A stretch of DNA of 64,000 nucleotides, taken from Streptomyces endocoffeicus (GTDB taxonomy: Bacteria; Actinomycetota; Actinomycetes; Streptomycetales; Streptomycetaceae). Below the pieces are notes generated by a model. It was not told where the DNA came from, did not search any database, and worked only from the letters and a program-made list of their open reading frames with translations. The position numbers and the translations under genes were made by a program. The stretch covers positions 682,001 to 746,000 of the forward strand of contig NZ_JAERRG010000001.1 in assembly GCF_016741935.1 (NCBI RefSeq), in the 5' to 3' direction. This document shows, piece after piece, positions 17,834-26,155 of this stretch (its first letter is position 1; each line of letters starts with the position of its first letter).

Positions 17834-19943
17834 CCCGATACCGCGCAAAGCCGTGCTCCGGCCTCCGCTACTGCTCCTGGCGGCGTTCGTGGCGGCGCTC
17901 GTGGCGGCGACGGGCGCGCTGCTGGCGGCCGTATGGTTCGGTGGTGGGATTCCCGAGGCGGTACCGGGCCTGCCGGACGCGGGGCCGGTCACGGTGTGGG
18001 GTCTGCCGCCGGCGAAGGCTGTCGCGGACCTCGCCGCGGTGTGCACCGTCGCGGGGCTGCTGCTGATCGCGGTGCTGGCACCCAGCGCCCAGCGGCGGCT
18101 GAGCGCGCGGCGGTTGCGGGTCCTCACTCTCACCGCGGTGTCCTCGGGAGTGTGGCTGCTGGCGACGTCGGCGGTGCTGGTGTTCACCGCCTCGGACCTG
18201 CTCGCCCAGCCCGTGGCCGAGGTCTTCGCCCCCGGAATCCTCGCCGATGTCGCCACCAACACCCCCCAGGGCCGCTCGGCGGCGCTGACCGCACTGGCCG
18301 CGCTGCTGTTGGCCACCTTCCTCCTCGGCGTGACCACCCGGGGTGCCGCCACCGTGAGTCTGTGCGTCGCGCTGGCCGGGCTGGTGCCGCCCGCGTTCGC
18401 CGGTCACTCGGCCGCCTCCGGCAACCACGACGCCGCCGTGATCAGCCTCGCGGCGCATGTCCTGGCGGCCACCGTGTGGATCGGCGGGCTGGCGGCGGTC
18501 ACAGCCGCCGCCGTACGGGCCCCGTCCCACACGGTGGCGGCCGTACGGCGATTCAGCCCGCTGGCGGCCTGGTGCCTGCTCACCGTCGCCGCGACCGGCG
18601 TCGTCAGTGGGCTCATCCGTCTGGAGGCCCCGGCGCAGGTGTTCACCACCCGGTACGGCCTGCTGCTGACCGCCAAGACCCTGGCGCTGATCGCCCTCGC
18701 GGGCTGTGGTGCCTGGCACCGCCGGCGCACGCTGCCGGCCCTGGAGGAGGGGCGGCGCGCCGCCTTCGTGCGGCTCGCCGGGGCCGAACTCCTGCTGATG
18801 GCGGCGACCGTCGGCCTCGCGGCCGGTCTGTCCCGCAGCCCGGCCCCGGCGGGGCCACCGGAGTCGTACGACCCGGTCAGGGAGCTGCTGGGCTTCCCCA
18901 TGCCCGCCCCGCTCGGCGGCTTCCCGTGGACGCCGCTATTCACCGAGTGGCGGTTCGACGGCGTGTTCGCCTTCGGTACCGCGGTCGCGGGGCTGGCCTA
19001 TCTGGTGGGAGTGCGCAGGCTCCGGGCCCGTGGCGATGCCTGGCCGGTCGGCCGCACGGTGGCGTGGCTGGCGGGGCTGGGGGTCATCGTGGTGGCGACG
19101 ATGAGCGGGCTGGGCACGTACGGCAAGGTGCTGTTCAGCGTGCACATGGGCCAGCACATGACCCTGGCGATGACAGCACCGATCCTGCTCGTCCTGGGGG
19201 CGCCGATCACCTTGGCCCTGCGGGCGCTGCCCACCGCCCCGAAGGGTGGGCGACGCGGCCCGAGAGAACTGTTGACGGCGATGCTGAGCAGCCGTTACGT
19301 CAAGGTGATCGCGCACCCCGTGGTCGCCGGAGTGCTGTTCATCGGCAGTGCCTTCGCTGTCTACTACACCCCGCTGTTCGCGACCCTGATGCGCAGTCAC
19401 TACGGCCATGTGGCGATGCTGGTGCACTTCCTGGTCGTCGGGCTGCTGTTCTTCTGGGTGCTCGTCGGGGTCGACCCGGGACCGCACCGCATCCCCCACC
19501 TCGCCAAGCTCTTCGTCATGATCCTCACGATGCCGTTCCACTCCTGGTTCGCCATCTCCTTGATGAGCTCCACCGACCTCATCGGCGCAAGCTGGTGGAC
19601 CGCACTCGACCGGCCCTGGGGAAGCTCGCTCGCCGACGATCAGTACAACGCGGGGGCCATCGCCTGGGCGACCGGCGACATCCCCGTCCTGATCACCACG
19701 CTCATTCTCGCCGTCCAATGGGTCCGCTCGGACGCCCGCGAGGCGCGCCGGATCGACCGCCGGATCGACCGCGGCGACGCCAACGACCCGCTGACCGCCT
19801 ACAACGCGTATCTGGCCGGCCTCCACGCGCGCGACGAACGCATGGCTCGGGCAGGGCGACGTACGGGAGATCCGAGCCCCCGAGGCACGGCGCCCACTCC
19901 GCAGGCCGACAATGCTGATCATTCGACGGAAGGGACGACATGA
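17823..19943 (+). CDS. CopD copper-import domain fused to CtaG-type domain
   Basis: A 706-residue polytopic membrane protein. Residues 1-350 are CopD-like (HDAAVISLAAHVLAATVWIGGLAAV and TRYGLLLTAKTLALIALAG). Residues 370-640 match the caa3-type CtaG oxidase-assembly family (FSVHMGQHMTLAMTAPILLVLGAP, SHYGHVAMLVHFLVVGLLFFW, MPFHSWFAISLM) with many His and Met. It likely moves copper received from CopC across the membrane and toward cytochrome oxidase. Such fusions are common in actinobacteria. Its stop overlaps the ATG of the acyltransferase gene (ATGA). Confidence 0.92.
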   Translation: MAVDPIPRKAVLRPPLLLLAAFVAALVAATGALLAAVWFGGGIPEAVPGLPDAGPVTVWGLPPAKAVADLAAVCTVAGLLLIAVLAPSAQRRLSARRLRVLTLTAVSSGVWLLATSAVLVFTASDLLAQPVAEVFAPGILADVATNTPQGRSAALTALAALLLATFLLGVTTRGAATVSLCVALAGLVPPAFAGHSAASGNHDAAVISLAAHVLAATVWIGGLAAVTAAAVRAPSHTVAAVRRFSPLAAWCLLTVAATGVVSGLIRLEAPAQVFTTRYGLLLTAKTLALIALAGCGAWHRRRTLPALEEGRRAAFVRLAGAELLLMAATVGLAAGLSRSPAPAGPPESYDPVRELLGFPMPAPLGGFPWTPLFTEWRFDGVFAFGTAVAGLAYLVGVRRLRARGDAWPVGRTVAWLAGLGVIVVATMSGLGTYGKVLFSVHMGQHMTLAMTAPILLVLGAPITLALRALPTAPKGGRRGPRELLTAMLSSRYVKVIAHPVVAGVLFIGSAFAVYYTPLFATLMRSHYGHVAMLVHFLVVGLLFFWVLVGVDPGPHRIPHLAKLFVMILTMPFHSWFAISLMSSTDLIGASWWTALDRPWGSSLADDQYNAGAIAWATGDIPVLITTLILAVQWVRSDAREARRIDRRIDRGDANDPLTAYNAYLAGLHARDERMARAGRRTGDPSPRGTAPTPQADNADHSTEGTT

Positions 19944-21547
19944 TCAGTTATCCGACGCTGCTGCGTCAGGCCACCCGCCCACCATCCCAGGCGCTGCGGT
20001 CGCGCCGCGCATGGCGCGACCCGGCGGCGGCCGTCGCGGGCGCCCTGCTCCTCGTCGCGGCCTTCCCACCATGGGGGCTATGGCCGACCGCCGCCCTCGG
20101 ACCGGCGCTTCTGCTCGCCGTCCTCCGATACCAACGACCGCGAGCGGCCTTCGCTCTCGGCGCCCTCTTCGGACTGGCCTTCTTCGGTCCGCTGCTGTGG
20201 TGGCTGACGAATCTCGGCTTCCTGCCATGGGCGGCGCTGAGCGTCGCACAGGCACTGCTCCTTGGCCTGCTGAGCTGCGCGGTCCCCATATTCGCCCGAC
20301 TGCGGGGATGGCCACTGTGGGCGGCCTGCTGGTGGGTGACCGCCGAGGCGGTACGGTCCCGGGTACCGCTCGGCGGCTTCCCGTGGGGCCGCCTCGCCTT
20401 CAGCCAGGCCGAATCCCCGGCGCTGGGGTGGGCCTCGGTCGGCGGCGCCCCGGCCGTCAGTGCTGTGGTCGCCCTGGTCGCCGGCTGCCTCGCCGCGCTG
20501 CTGACGGCCCGGTCCGACGGACGACGCCAGGCCGCCGGGGGCCTTGCGGCCGCTGTGGCCGCCTGCGCGTGCGGAACACTGCTGATTCCCGCCACGGCCT
20601 CGGCCGGCGAGGGCGAGCGGGCACGCGTGGCAGTGGTGCAGGGAAATGTTCCCCGTGCCCGGAGCCTGGAGGAACAGGCCCGGGTGGAACAAGTGGCCAC
20701 CAATCACATCGCCGCCACCCGGCAGCTTGCCCGCGACGTACGGGCCGGGCGCACGCCCCGGCCCGACCTGGTGCTGTGGCCGGAGAACGCCACCGACACC
20801 GATCCACGCACCGACCCGCTGCTGCGCCATCAGATCTCCGACGTCGTAGCCGAGCTCGGCGCTCCCATCGTGGTCGGAGCGATCCTCGACGCCCCGGGCG
20901 ACCGGATCCGCAACGCCGGTCTGCTGTGGCGGCCCGGCACCGGGCCCGGCCGTTACTACACCAAGCAGCACCTGGTGCCGTTCGGCGAATACATCCCGCT
21001 GCGGGACGTCTTCGGCGGGCTGGACGACCTCCAGCTCATCCCGCGCGACTTCATACCCGGCACCGGTCCGGTACGACTCGACGCCGGGCCGGTGCGGTTG
21101 GCGGAGTCCATCTGCTACGAGGTCGCCTACGACGGCCAGGTCCGCGATGCGGTCCGCACCGGCGCCAACCTGATCGCGGTCCCCACCAACAACGCCACAT
21201 ACATGCGCGATGGCAATCTCGCCGAGCCCGAACAGCAGCTTGCCATGTCCCGGCTGCGGGCGGTCGAGCACGACCGCTCGGTCCTCGTCGCCTCCACCAC
21301 CGGCATCAGCGCGGTCATCGCCCCGGACGGCACAGTCACCAAGGCCACCGGTCCCTGGACTCGCCGGGTGCTGACCGGCACCGTGCCGCTCCGCTCGACG
21401 ACCACGCTCGCCACCCGCCTCGGGTCGCTGCCGGAAGCGGCATTCGCGGTCGTTGCCTGCGGAGCGGTGGCTCTTGGTGTCCGCCGCCACGGTACCTCTC
21501 GCAGGAGCGGGGCAGCTGAACGTGCAACCTCTGATGTTCGTGGCTGA
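19940..21547 (+). CDS. lnt: Apolipoprotein N-acyltransferase in the copper operon
   Basis: A 535-residue Lnt. An N-terminal bundle of about six membrane helices is followed by an extracytoplasmic nitrilase-like domain. The catalytic triad is visible: E282 in LWPENATD, K342 in YYTKQHLVPFGEYIPL and C392 in ESICYEV. It adds the third acyl chain to the N-terminal Cys of lipoproteins. Its ATG overlaps the copD-ctaG stop, so it is made with the copper proteins. This coupling is unusual for a housekeeping modification enzyme and suggests a conditional, copper-linked Lnt. Confidence 0.92.
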   Translation: MISYPTLLRQATRPPSQALRSRRAWRDPAAAVAGALLLVAAFPPWGLWPTAALGPALLLAVLRYQRPRAAFALGALFGLAFFGPLLWWLTNLGFLPWAALSVAQALLLGLLSCAVPIFARLRGWPLWAACWWVTAEAVRSRVPLGGFPWGRLAFSQAESPALGWASVGGAPAVSAVVALVAGCLAALLTARSDGRRQAAGGLAAAVAACACGTLLIPATASAGEGERARVAVVQGNVPRARSLEEQARVEQVATNHIAATRQLARDVRAGRTPRPDLVLWPENATDTDPRTDPLLRHQISDVVAELGAPIVVGAILDAPGDRIRNAGLLWRPGTGPGRYYTKQHLVPFGEYIPLRDVFGGLDDLQLIPRDFIPGTGPVRLDAGPVRLAESICYEVAYDGQVRDAVRTGANLIAVPTNNATYMRDGNLAEPEQQLAMSRLRAVEHDRSVLVASTTGISAVIAPDGTVTKATGPWTRRVLTGTVPLRSTTTLATRLGSLPEAAFAVVACGAVALGVRRHGTSRRSGAAERATSDVRG

Positions 21548-21638
21548 AGCCGAGGATCCGTGTCGCCGGGGCGCGGTGGGGTGGCGAGGGCCTCCGGTGT
21601 GAGGAGGGGCGGCACTACCCTCAGCGCTCGGGCGGTTT

Positions 21639-21662
21639 GCCGAGGTCCGTACGGACCTCGGC
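21639..21662. repeat. 24-bp perfect palindrome
   Basis: GCCGAGGTCCGT is followed directly by its reverse complement, with no spacer. It lies 92 bp after the lnt stop and 155 bp before the next gene. It could be an operator or cruciform; the absent loop argues against a terminator. The minus strand here also reads as a short coding-like tail (AYGAEVRTDLGKPPER), perhaps a remnant. The rest of the 21548-21816 gap shows nothing else. Confidence 0.6.
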
Positions 21663-21816
21663 CCCGTACGCGGCGAGCAGGCCGGCCATCAGCGGTTCCA
21701 TCCCTGGATCGGTGACCAAACGGAATCTGACGACAGGCCGGTGGATCACGCATAGCTTGGCTACGATCGCCGTGATGAGAGCGCGGCACGGGCGATTCCA
21801 AGGCGGCGGTGAACAT

Positions 21817-22185
21817 GTGACCGCGCGCTTTGTGCTGCGCTGCCTTGTCCTGTTGGCCGTCGCGATGTGGGTGGTACCGCTGTGCGCCCATGTCGTGGAC
21901 GGAGGTGCGCAAAGGGACACGGCGAATCTGTCCCGCGCGGCGGCGGGCATTCCAGCGGGACCAGAAGAATTCTCCGGCCATCTGTGCACCGACCTCGAAC
22001 ACGGTCCGAGCCGACAGGACTGCCAGGTCAGTTCCACCGTGAGCCGCACCCTGACCGCCTGGGGCAAGCAACTCAACGCCGACTCCGCCTCGGACCCGGG
22101 CATCCAGCGGTTCCTCGAAAGGTATGTGCAGGGCAAGCAGACCCCGGAACCCGGTGCCGCCTGTACCGGCGGCCGGGCTGTGTGA
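21817..22185 (+). CDS. Small secreted or membrane-anchored hypothetical protein
   Basis: A 122-residue protein from GTG 21817 with a GGCGGTGA site. One hydrophobic N-terminal segment (FVLRCLVLLAVAMWVVPLCAHVV) acts as signal or anchor. A polar domain follows, with three Cys (LCTDLEHGPSRQDCQV, AACTGG) that could form disulphides outside the cell. ATG 21775 is an alternative start without a ribosome site. I do not recognise the family. Confidence 0.6.
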   Translation: MTARFVLRCLVLLAVAMWVVPLCAHVVDGGAQRDTANLSRAAAGIPAGPEEFSGHLCTDLEHGPSRQDCQVSSTVSRTLTAWGKQLNADSASDPGIQRFLERYVQGKQTPEPGAACTGGRAV

Positions 22186-22232
22186 GGAGCAACAGCCGAC
22201 CTACCCAAGGACAGCCGGACAAGGTGACCGCA

Positions 22233-22552
22233 ATGCCCGCCAACACAGCCCCCGCCTACGACGAACGCCTCACCGCTCCCCGCTCCTGGCGGGTGATCGC
22301 CGCGCTCTTCGGCCTCGCCACAGCACTGATCTTCCTGCCGTTCGTCGGGGTGGCGGCCCTGATCTCCCTGGCCGCTGGGACCCTTCTGGCGGGGCTCTAC
22401 TCGATCCCGACGACCCCACCCCCTACGTGTACGTGTCCACTCGTGCGCCGGCACAGTTTGCCCGAGTGCTCAAGGAAGCCGCTGACGGAGCGGGGTCAGG
22501 CCCGGTCGGCAGCTCGGAGGCCGATACCGGGCAGGAAACGCCCGGCGCGTGA
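22233..22552 (+). pseudogene. DUF3093 membrane-protein gene, internally deleted and frameshifted
   Basis: The start is a textbook DUF3093 N-terminus: YDERLTAPRSWRVIAALFGLATALIFLPF and then LAAGTLLAGLY. At about 22400 the reading frame shifts. The new frame immediately gives the family's C-terminal signature DPDDPTPYVYVSTRAPAQFARVLKEA and ends at 22552. The central part, roughly 70 residues in normal members, is missing. This is best explained by one internal deletion that is not a multiple of three. A sequencing error alone would not remove the middle. Confidence 0.75.
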
Positions 22553-22987
22553 GGTGTAGGCGGTGTAGGCGGCGCCGTGCGAGACCCTGAGGTAGGGCTC
22601 CTCCACTACACGGACCTGCAGCTGCACCGCCAGAACCAGTGCCGCGAGTGCCGTCACGGCGATCGGGTTGGGCACCATCAGGGCCAGTCCGGTCGCCGTG
22701 ATGGTCATCGCGGTGAAGACCGGGTTGCGCACGTGGGCGAACAGTCCGTCGGTTACCAGCTCCGTACGCTCGGCCGCGTCCACGCCTACCCGCCAGGAGG
22801 CGCCCATGTTCGTCTGGGCGACCCAGGTGACCGCGATACCGGCCAGGGCGAGGATCAGCCCGGGCCCACCGCACAAGTGCCGCGTGTGTGCCGGGGAGCT
22901 CCGGAAGGCCGGTCAGCGTGCCGAGCGGCGCCGCGGCCCCGCCGAGCCGGTGTATAGGGCAAGTGCCGCCACGGCCCAGCCGGTCAT
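22496..22987 (-). pseudogene. Isoprenylcysteine-carboxyl-methyltransferase-like gene, decayed
   Basis: ATG 22987 overlaps the CDF stop (ATGA) and reads MTGWAVAALALYTGSAG, the normal N-terminus, but hits a stop at 22913. Another frame carries the next homologous piece (GGAAAPLGTLTGLPELPGTHAALVRWA). A further shift returns to the membrane-methyltransferase core: LALAGIAVTWVAQTNMGASWRVGVD, GLFAHVRNPVFTAM and VVEEPYLRVSHGAAYTAYTSRAGRFLPG. About 50 residues near the start are gone. The 3' part from a TTG at 22876 stays open for 126 codons and could make a fragment, but without the first helices. Confidence 0.75.
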
Positions 22988-23718
22988 CGGTCCGTCTTCC
23001 GCACCGGGCCGCAACAGGCGCATCCCGGCCGGCATCCGCAGCCACCCTCAGCCTGAAGCGGGGGAACGCCCGCGGTGGCGGATGGAGCGGCGCAGCAGCC
23101 CTCCCCGCGCCAGGCGCCCCGGCCTTCCTTGACCGCGACCGCGGCGATGACGAGGGCCGCGATGGGGTCGGCCCAGGACCAGCCGAGGGTGGCGTTGGCG
23201 ACGAGGCCTACCAGGAGTACGGCGGAGAGGTAGGTGCACAGCAGGGTCTGCTTGGAGTCGGCGACCGCGGAGGCGGAACCGAGTTCGTGTCCGGCGCGAC
23301 GCTGAGCGGCTGACAGGAAAGGCATGATCGCCAGCGACAGGGCAGCGAGAACGATGCCGGGGATCGAACGGTCGGCCTCCGCGGTCCCGGCCAGCGAGCG
23401 GACCGCGTCGATGCTCACATACGCGGCGAGGGCGAAGAAGGAGACGGCGATGATCCGCAGCGCGGTCTTCTCACGCGCTTCGCGCACCGCGTGGCCATGG
23501 GCGGAGAACTGCCAGGCGACCGCGGCGGCGGAGGAGACCTCGATGACCGAGTCCAGGCCGAAACCGACCAGCGCGGTGGAGGAGGCGACCGTCCCGGCGG
23601 TGATCGCGACGATGGCCTCGATGACGTTGTAGGTGATCGTCGCGGTGACCAGCAGTCGGATGCGACGGGTGAGCGCGTCGCGGCGAGCCGGAGATGGCCC
23701 GAGGGATATCGCGGTCAT
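22984..23718 (-). CDS. CDF-like cation efflux protein with Cys-rich tail
   Basis: A 244-residue membrane protein of the cation-diffusion-facilitator type, with about six hydrophobic segments. Conserved acidic sites lie in helices: VGFGLDSVIEVSSAAAVAWQ and WADPIAALVIAAVAVKEG. The cytoplasmic C-terminus is unusual, with seven Cys in about 35 residues (EGCCAAP, GCGCRPGCACCG), suggesting binding of a soft metal such as Cd, Pb or Zn. ATG 23718 overlaps the stop of the upstream regulator gene (ATGA). It is therefore coupled to the metal sensor and likely exports the metal that the sensor detects. Confidence 0.87.
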   Translation of the reverse strand: MTAISLGPSPARRDALTRRIRLLVTATITYNVIEAIVAITAGTVASSTALVGFGLDSVIEVSSAAAVAWQFSAHGHAVREAREKTALRIIAVSFFALAAYVSIDAVRSLAGTAEADRSIPGIVLAALSLAIMPFLSAAQRRAGHELGSASAVADSKQTLLCTYLSAVLLVGLVANATLGWSWADPIAALVIAAVAVKEGRGAWRGEGCCAAPSATAGVPPLQAEGGCGCRPGCACCGPVRKTDR

Positions 23719-24053
23719 CAGCAGCAGCCCTCTGTCTCCGCGTCCGGGCAACTCCGATCGGCCGCGACCGCCACCACGGCCGCCCGCAGGTCGTCCAGCG
23801 CGTGCCCGAGCCGCTCGTCGGCCAACTCGTACCGGATACGGCGCCCGACCGGCACGGTGACGACCAACCCGCAGTCACGCAGACAGGCCAGATGATTGGA
23901 CAGCCGCGTACGGGAGATGCCGAGCTTGTCGGCGAGGTCGGAGGGGTGGGCCGGCCCCTCGCGCAGCATCAGCAACAGTCGGCAACGGATCGGATCGGCG
24001 AGCGCGCGGCCGAAGCGGGCCAGCACCTCGATGTCGGGGGCAACGGTCAGCAT
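23718..24053 (-). CDS. CmtR-like ArsR-family Cd/Pb-type metal sensor
   Basis: A 111-residue winged-helix repressor of the ArsR/SmtB family. The recognition region reads GISRTRLSNHLACLRDCGLVV. Cys57, Cys61 (ACLRDC) and Cys102 (RSC) stand at exactly the positions used for Cd(II)/Pb(II) binding by Mycobacterium tuberculosis CmtR. Two more Cys end the protein (EGCC). Metal binding should release the operator and induce the downstream CDF gene. The start at 24053 is close to a TGAATTCA dyad, which is a probable operator. Confidence 0.92.
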   Translation of the reverse strand: MLTVAPDIEVLARFGRALADPIRCRLLLMLREGPAHPSDLADKLGISRTRLSNHLACLRDCGLVVTVPVGRRIRYELADERLGHALDDLRAAVVAVAADRSCPDAETEGCC

Positions 24054-24074
24054 GTCCTCTACGGTACACGGAAA

Positions 24075-24097
24075 CCTGAATTCAGGAAGTCATGAAT
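24075..24097. promoter_or_regulatory. Candidate CmtR operator
   Basis: CCTGAATTCAGG (24075-24086) is a perfect 12-bp palindrome overlapping an ATTCA-N8-TGAAT repeat (24080-24097). It lies 22 bp upstream of the cmtR-like start, where an autorepressor would bind. Confidence 0.6.
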
Positions 24098-24120
24098 CAA
24101 ACCCCCGAATCTCTGCGCGG

Positions 24121-26070
24121 TCACGCGGGATCACCGGAACACACCCGCCCGGAATTCGGCCGCACCGTCAGCATGTGCTCACCCTCGGCCGTGGGCCGGC
24201 GGGCGGTGAGGACGAGCCGGTGGACCGCCGGGCCCCATACTCGGGTGAAGGCCGGGTCGGTGAGCGGAATCGTCTCCACCGAGGCCGTGAACGCCATGGC
24301 ATCCCAGCCCAGGATCAGCCCGCGCCCGGCCGGCGGGCTGACAACGGCCCGGCCGCCCCCGGCCGCGAGGGCCACCTCCCCGCCGGCCAGGAGGTGCAGC
24401 GCCAGTGAGCCGGGCGGTGCGGAGCAGCCCCAGGCGTCGCCGATCTCAATGCGCTCGTCGTCGTCCACGTCGCGTACCAGCCGGAACGTACGCTGCCAGC
24501 GAGTCAGTCCCGCTTCGGGCGGGTAGGCCGCGGCGAGGTCACACGTCAGCTCGTCAGTGGTGCCGTCGCCGCGGTGGGCGACCGCGGCCGCGCGGAAGCC
24601 CGGCCCCGGCGGCTGGCCGAGGCCGTTGACGATCGGCACATTGTGATACTCGCTGGTCATCGACCAGATTCCATAACGCTCCGGGCTGAACGTCTCCTTG
24701 CGGTACGTGCCGACCCCGGCGTCGATCAGCAGCGGCCGGGCGTCGAGGGCGACGATGAAGGTGCCGACATCGTTGTGATTGTGGCTCTCGTCGTTGTGGC
24801 CGCCCTTCGCCGCGAGCAGCAGCCCGCGATCCGTGCCCGCCGCGGCGCGGGCGACCAGGACCTGGGTGTCGGGCAGCCAGCTGCGTACGGGCAGCGGGAA
24901 GGGCGCGGGCCCGGCCGCCTGCCAGTCGGCGTCGAAGAGGGCGTCCGAGATACGGCGCAGATCGAACGGTCCACCGGTCTCCGGGATCGCGGCATCGGCG
25001 GCGCCGCGCAGCGCCCGGGCGTGTGCGGACACCTCCGGCTGATCGGTGCGGCGGCCGTAGCGGTGCAGCACCGCCGCCCCCATCTCGCGCGGACGCGCCG
25101 GCCCGTCCGCGAAGTTGACCGCCCAGCCGTCACCGATCCAGGTGGCCAGGGGATAGCGCGCGATGGCCCGTATCAGGGGATGGCCGAAGACCCCCGCGTC
25201 GGTGCCGAGCAGCGAGGTGAGGGTCTCCAGGCACTCGAAGAGGCTGGCCCCGGCGCGCCACCAGTAGTGCGGCCCTTCGTCGCAGCCGCCGTCACCCGGG
25301 TGCGCGGCCAGGTAGTTCTCCAGGCCCTGGACGATGCGGGAGACCAAGGCGCTACGGACCTCGTCGGACTCCTCCGTCAGCGCGGTGGCCAGCAGCAGCT
25401 CGGAGTGGATCCAGGGATTCCAGTTGTTCAGCTTGGCGGTCGAACCGTCGTACCAGCCCCAGTCGTCGCGCTCCAGATACGGCCGCAGCACCCGGGTGGA
25501 GACCTCCCGGCGCAGCCGTCGGCGCACCAGCGGGTCGATCCGGTCCAGCTCGTCGCCGGCGATCGCGTCGGTGCACGCCAGGAGCACGGCCGTCATCGAG
25601 GCGCCGAGGTCCAGGGTGGGGCACTCCGGGTCCGGCAGCAGGCCGCGTTCGCGGCCGTGGGAGCCGAGGACCCGGAAGTCGTGCGCCGGGAGCACCCAGC
25701 TGGTCTCCTCGCACAGCGCCCAGACGCCGTCCATCACTTCGTCCAGGAATTCCGCGGAAGCGGGGCCCATGGCGGCGGCCAGCACCGCCCACCCGAGCCG
25801 TTCTCGCCGCGCGGCGGCCGGCGTCTGGTAATCCCAGCGGTCGCCGTCGCGCGCGAAGCGGGCGAACAGCGAGGCCGGCAGGGACGGCCACGGCTCTTCG
25901 AGCGTCGAGCCGGCCGCCCGCAGCACGCGGTCGCGGGTGTCGTTGCCGATGCCCGCCCACGCGCCCCGGTCCGCCGCGGGCGGTACGGGACTCCACTCGC
26001 CGATCCGCGGCATACGGGCGGCGACCAGCGAGGGCGGGAACAGCTCTGTCAGACGGGGATGGCCAGGCAT
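24121..26070 (-). CDS. Heparinase II/III-family protein (polysaccharide-lyase-like), cytoplasmic
   Basis: A 649-residue protein. The N-terminal half is an (alpha/alpha)-toroid (YDGSTAKLNNWNPWIHSELLLATAL, DGGCDEGPHYWWRAGASLFECL). The C-terminal half is the heparinase II/III beta-sandwich with the catalytic-type block GGHNDESHNHNDVGTFIV and a nearby Tyr region (GVGTYRKETFSPERYGIWSMTSEYHN). Such enzymes cleave uronic-acid-containing glycans by elimination. No signal peptide is seen, so the substrate must be imported oligosaccharide. It is the last gene of the minus-strand operon, 85 bp after the ROK gene. A hydrolase-like or inactive variant cannot be excluded. Confidence 0.85.
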   Translation of the reverse strand: MPGHPRLTELFPPSLVAARMPRIGEWSPVPPAADRGAWAGIGNDTRDRVLRAAGSTLEEPWPSLPASLFARFARDGDRWDYQTPAAARRERLGWAVLAAAMGPASAEFLDEVMDGVWALCEETSWVLPAHDFRVLGSHGRERGLLPDPECPTLDLGASMTAVLLACTDAIAGDELDRIDPLVRRRLRREVSTRVLRPYLERDDWGWYDGSTAKLNNWNPWIHSELLLATALTEESDEVRSALVSRIVQGLENYLAAHPGDGGCDEGPHYWWRAGASLFECLETLTSLLGTDAGVFGHPLIRAIARYPLATWIGDGWAVNFADGPARPREMGAAVLHRYGRRTDQPEVSAHARALRGAADAAIPETGGPFDLRRISDALFDADWQAAGPAPFPLPVRSWLPDTQVLVARAAAGTDRGLLLAAKGGHNDESHNHNDVGTFIVALDARPLLIDAGVGTYRKETFSPERYGIWSMTSEYHNVPIVNGLGQPPGPGFRAAAVAHRGDGTTDELTCDLAAAYPPEAGLTRWQRTFRLVRDVDDDERIEIGDAWGCSAPPGSLALHLLAGGEVALAAGGGRAVVSPPAGRGLILGWDAMAFTASVETIPLTDPAFTRVWGPAVHRLVLTARRPTAEGEHMLTVRPNSGRVCSGDPA

Positions 26071-26155
26071 GGTGGAGGGCTCCGGGGAGTCTCGACGCCG
26101 GGGCGTAGCGCCCGGGTGGTTTCGGGTGCTTCAGGCCAGCAGCCTTTCGGGTGCT

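Noticed and set aside
22496..22876. Intact 126-residue methyltransferase from a TTG start
   Set aside because: It lacks the first membrane helices. The missing pieces are visible upstream in other frames, so this is a surviving part of a broken gene.
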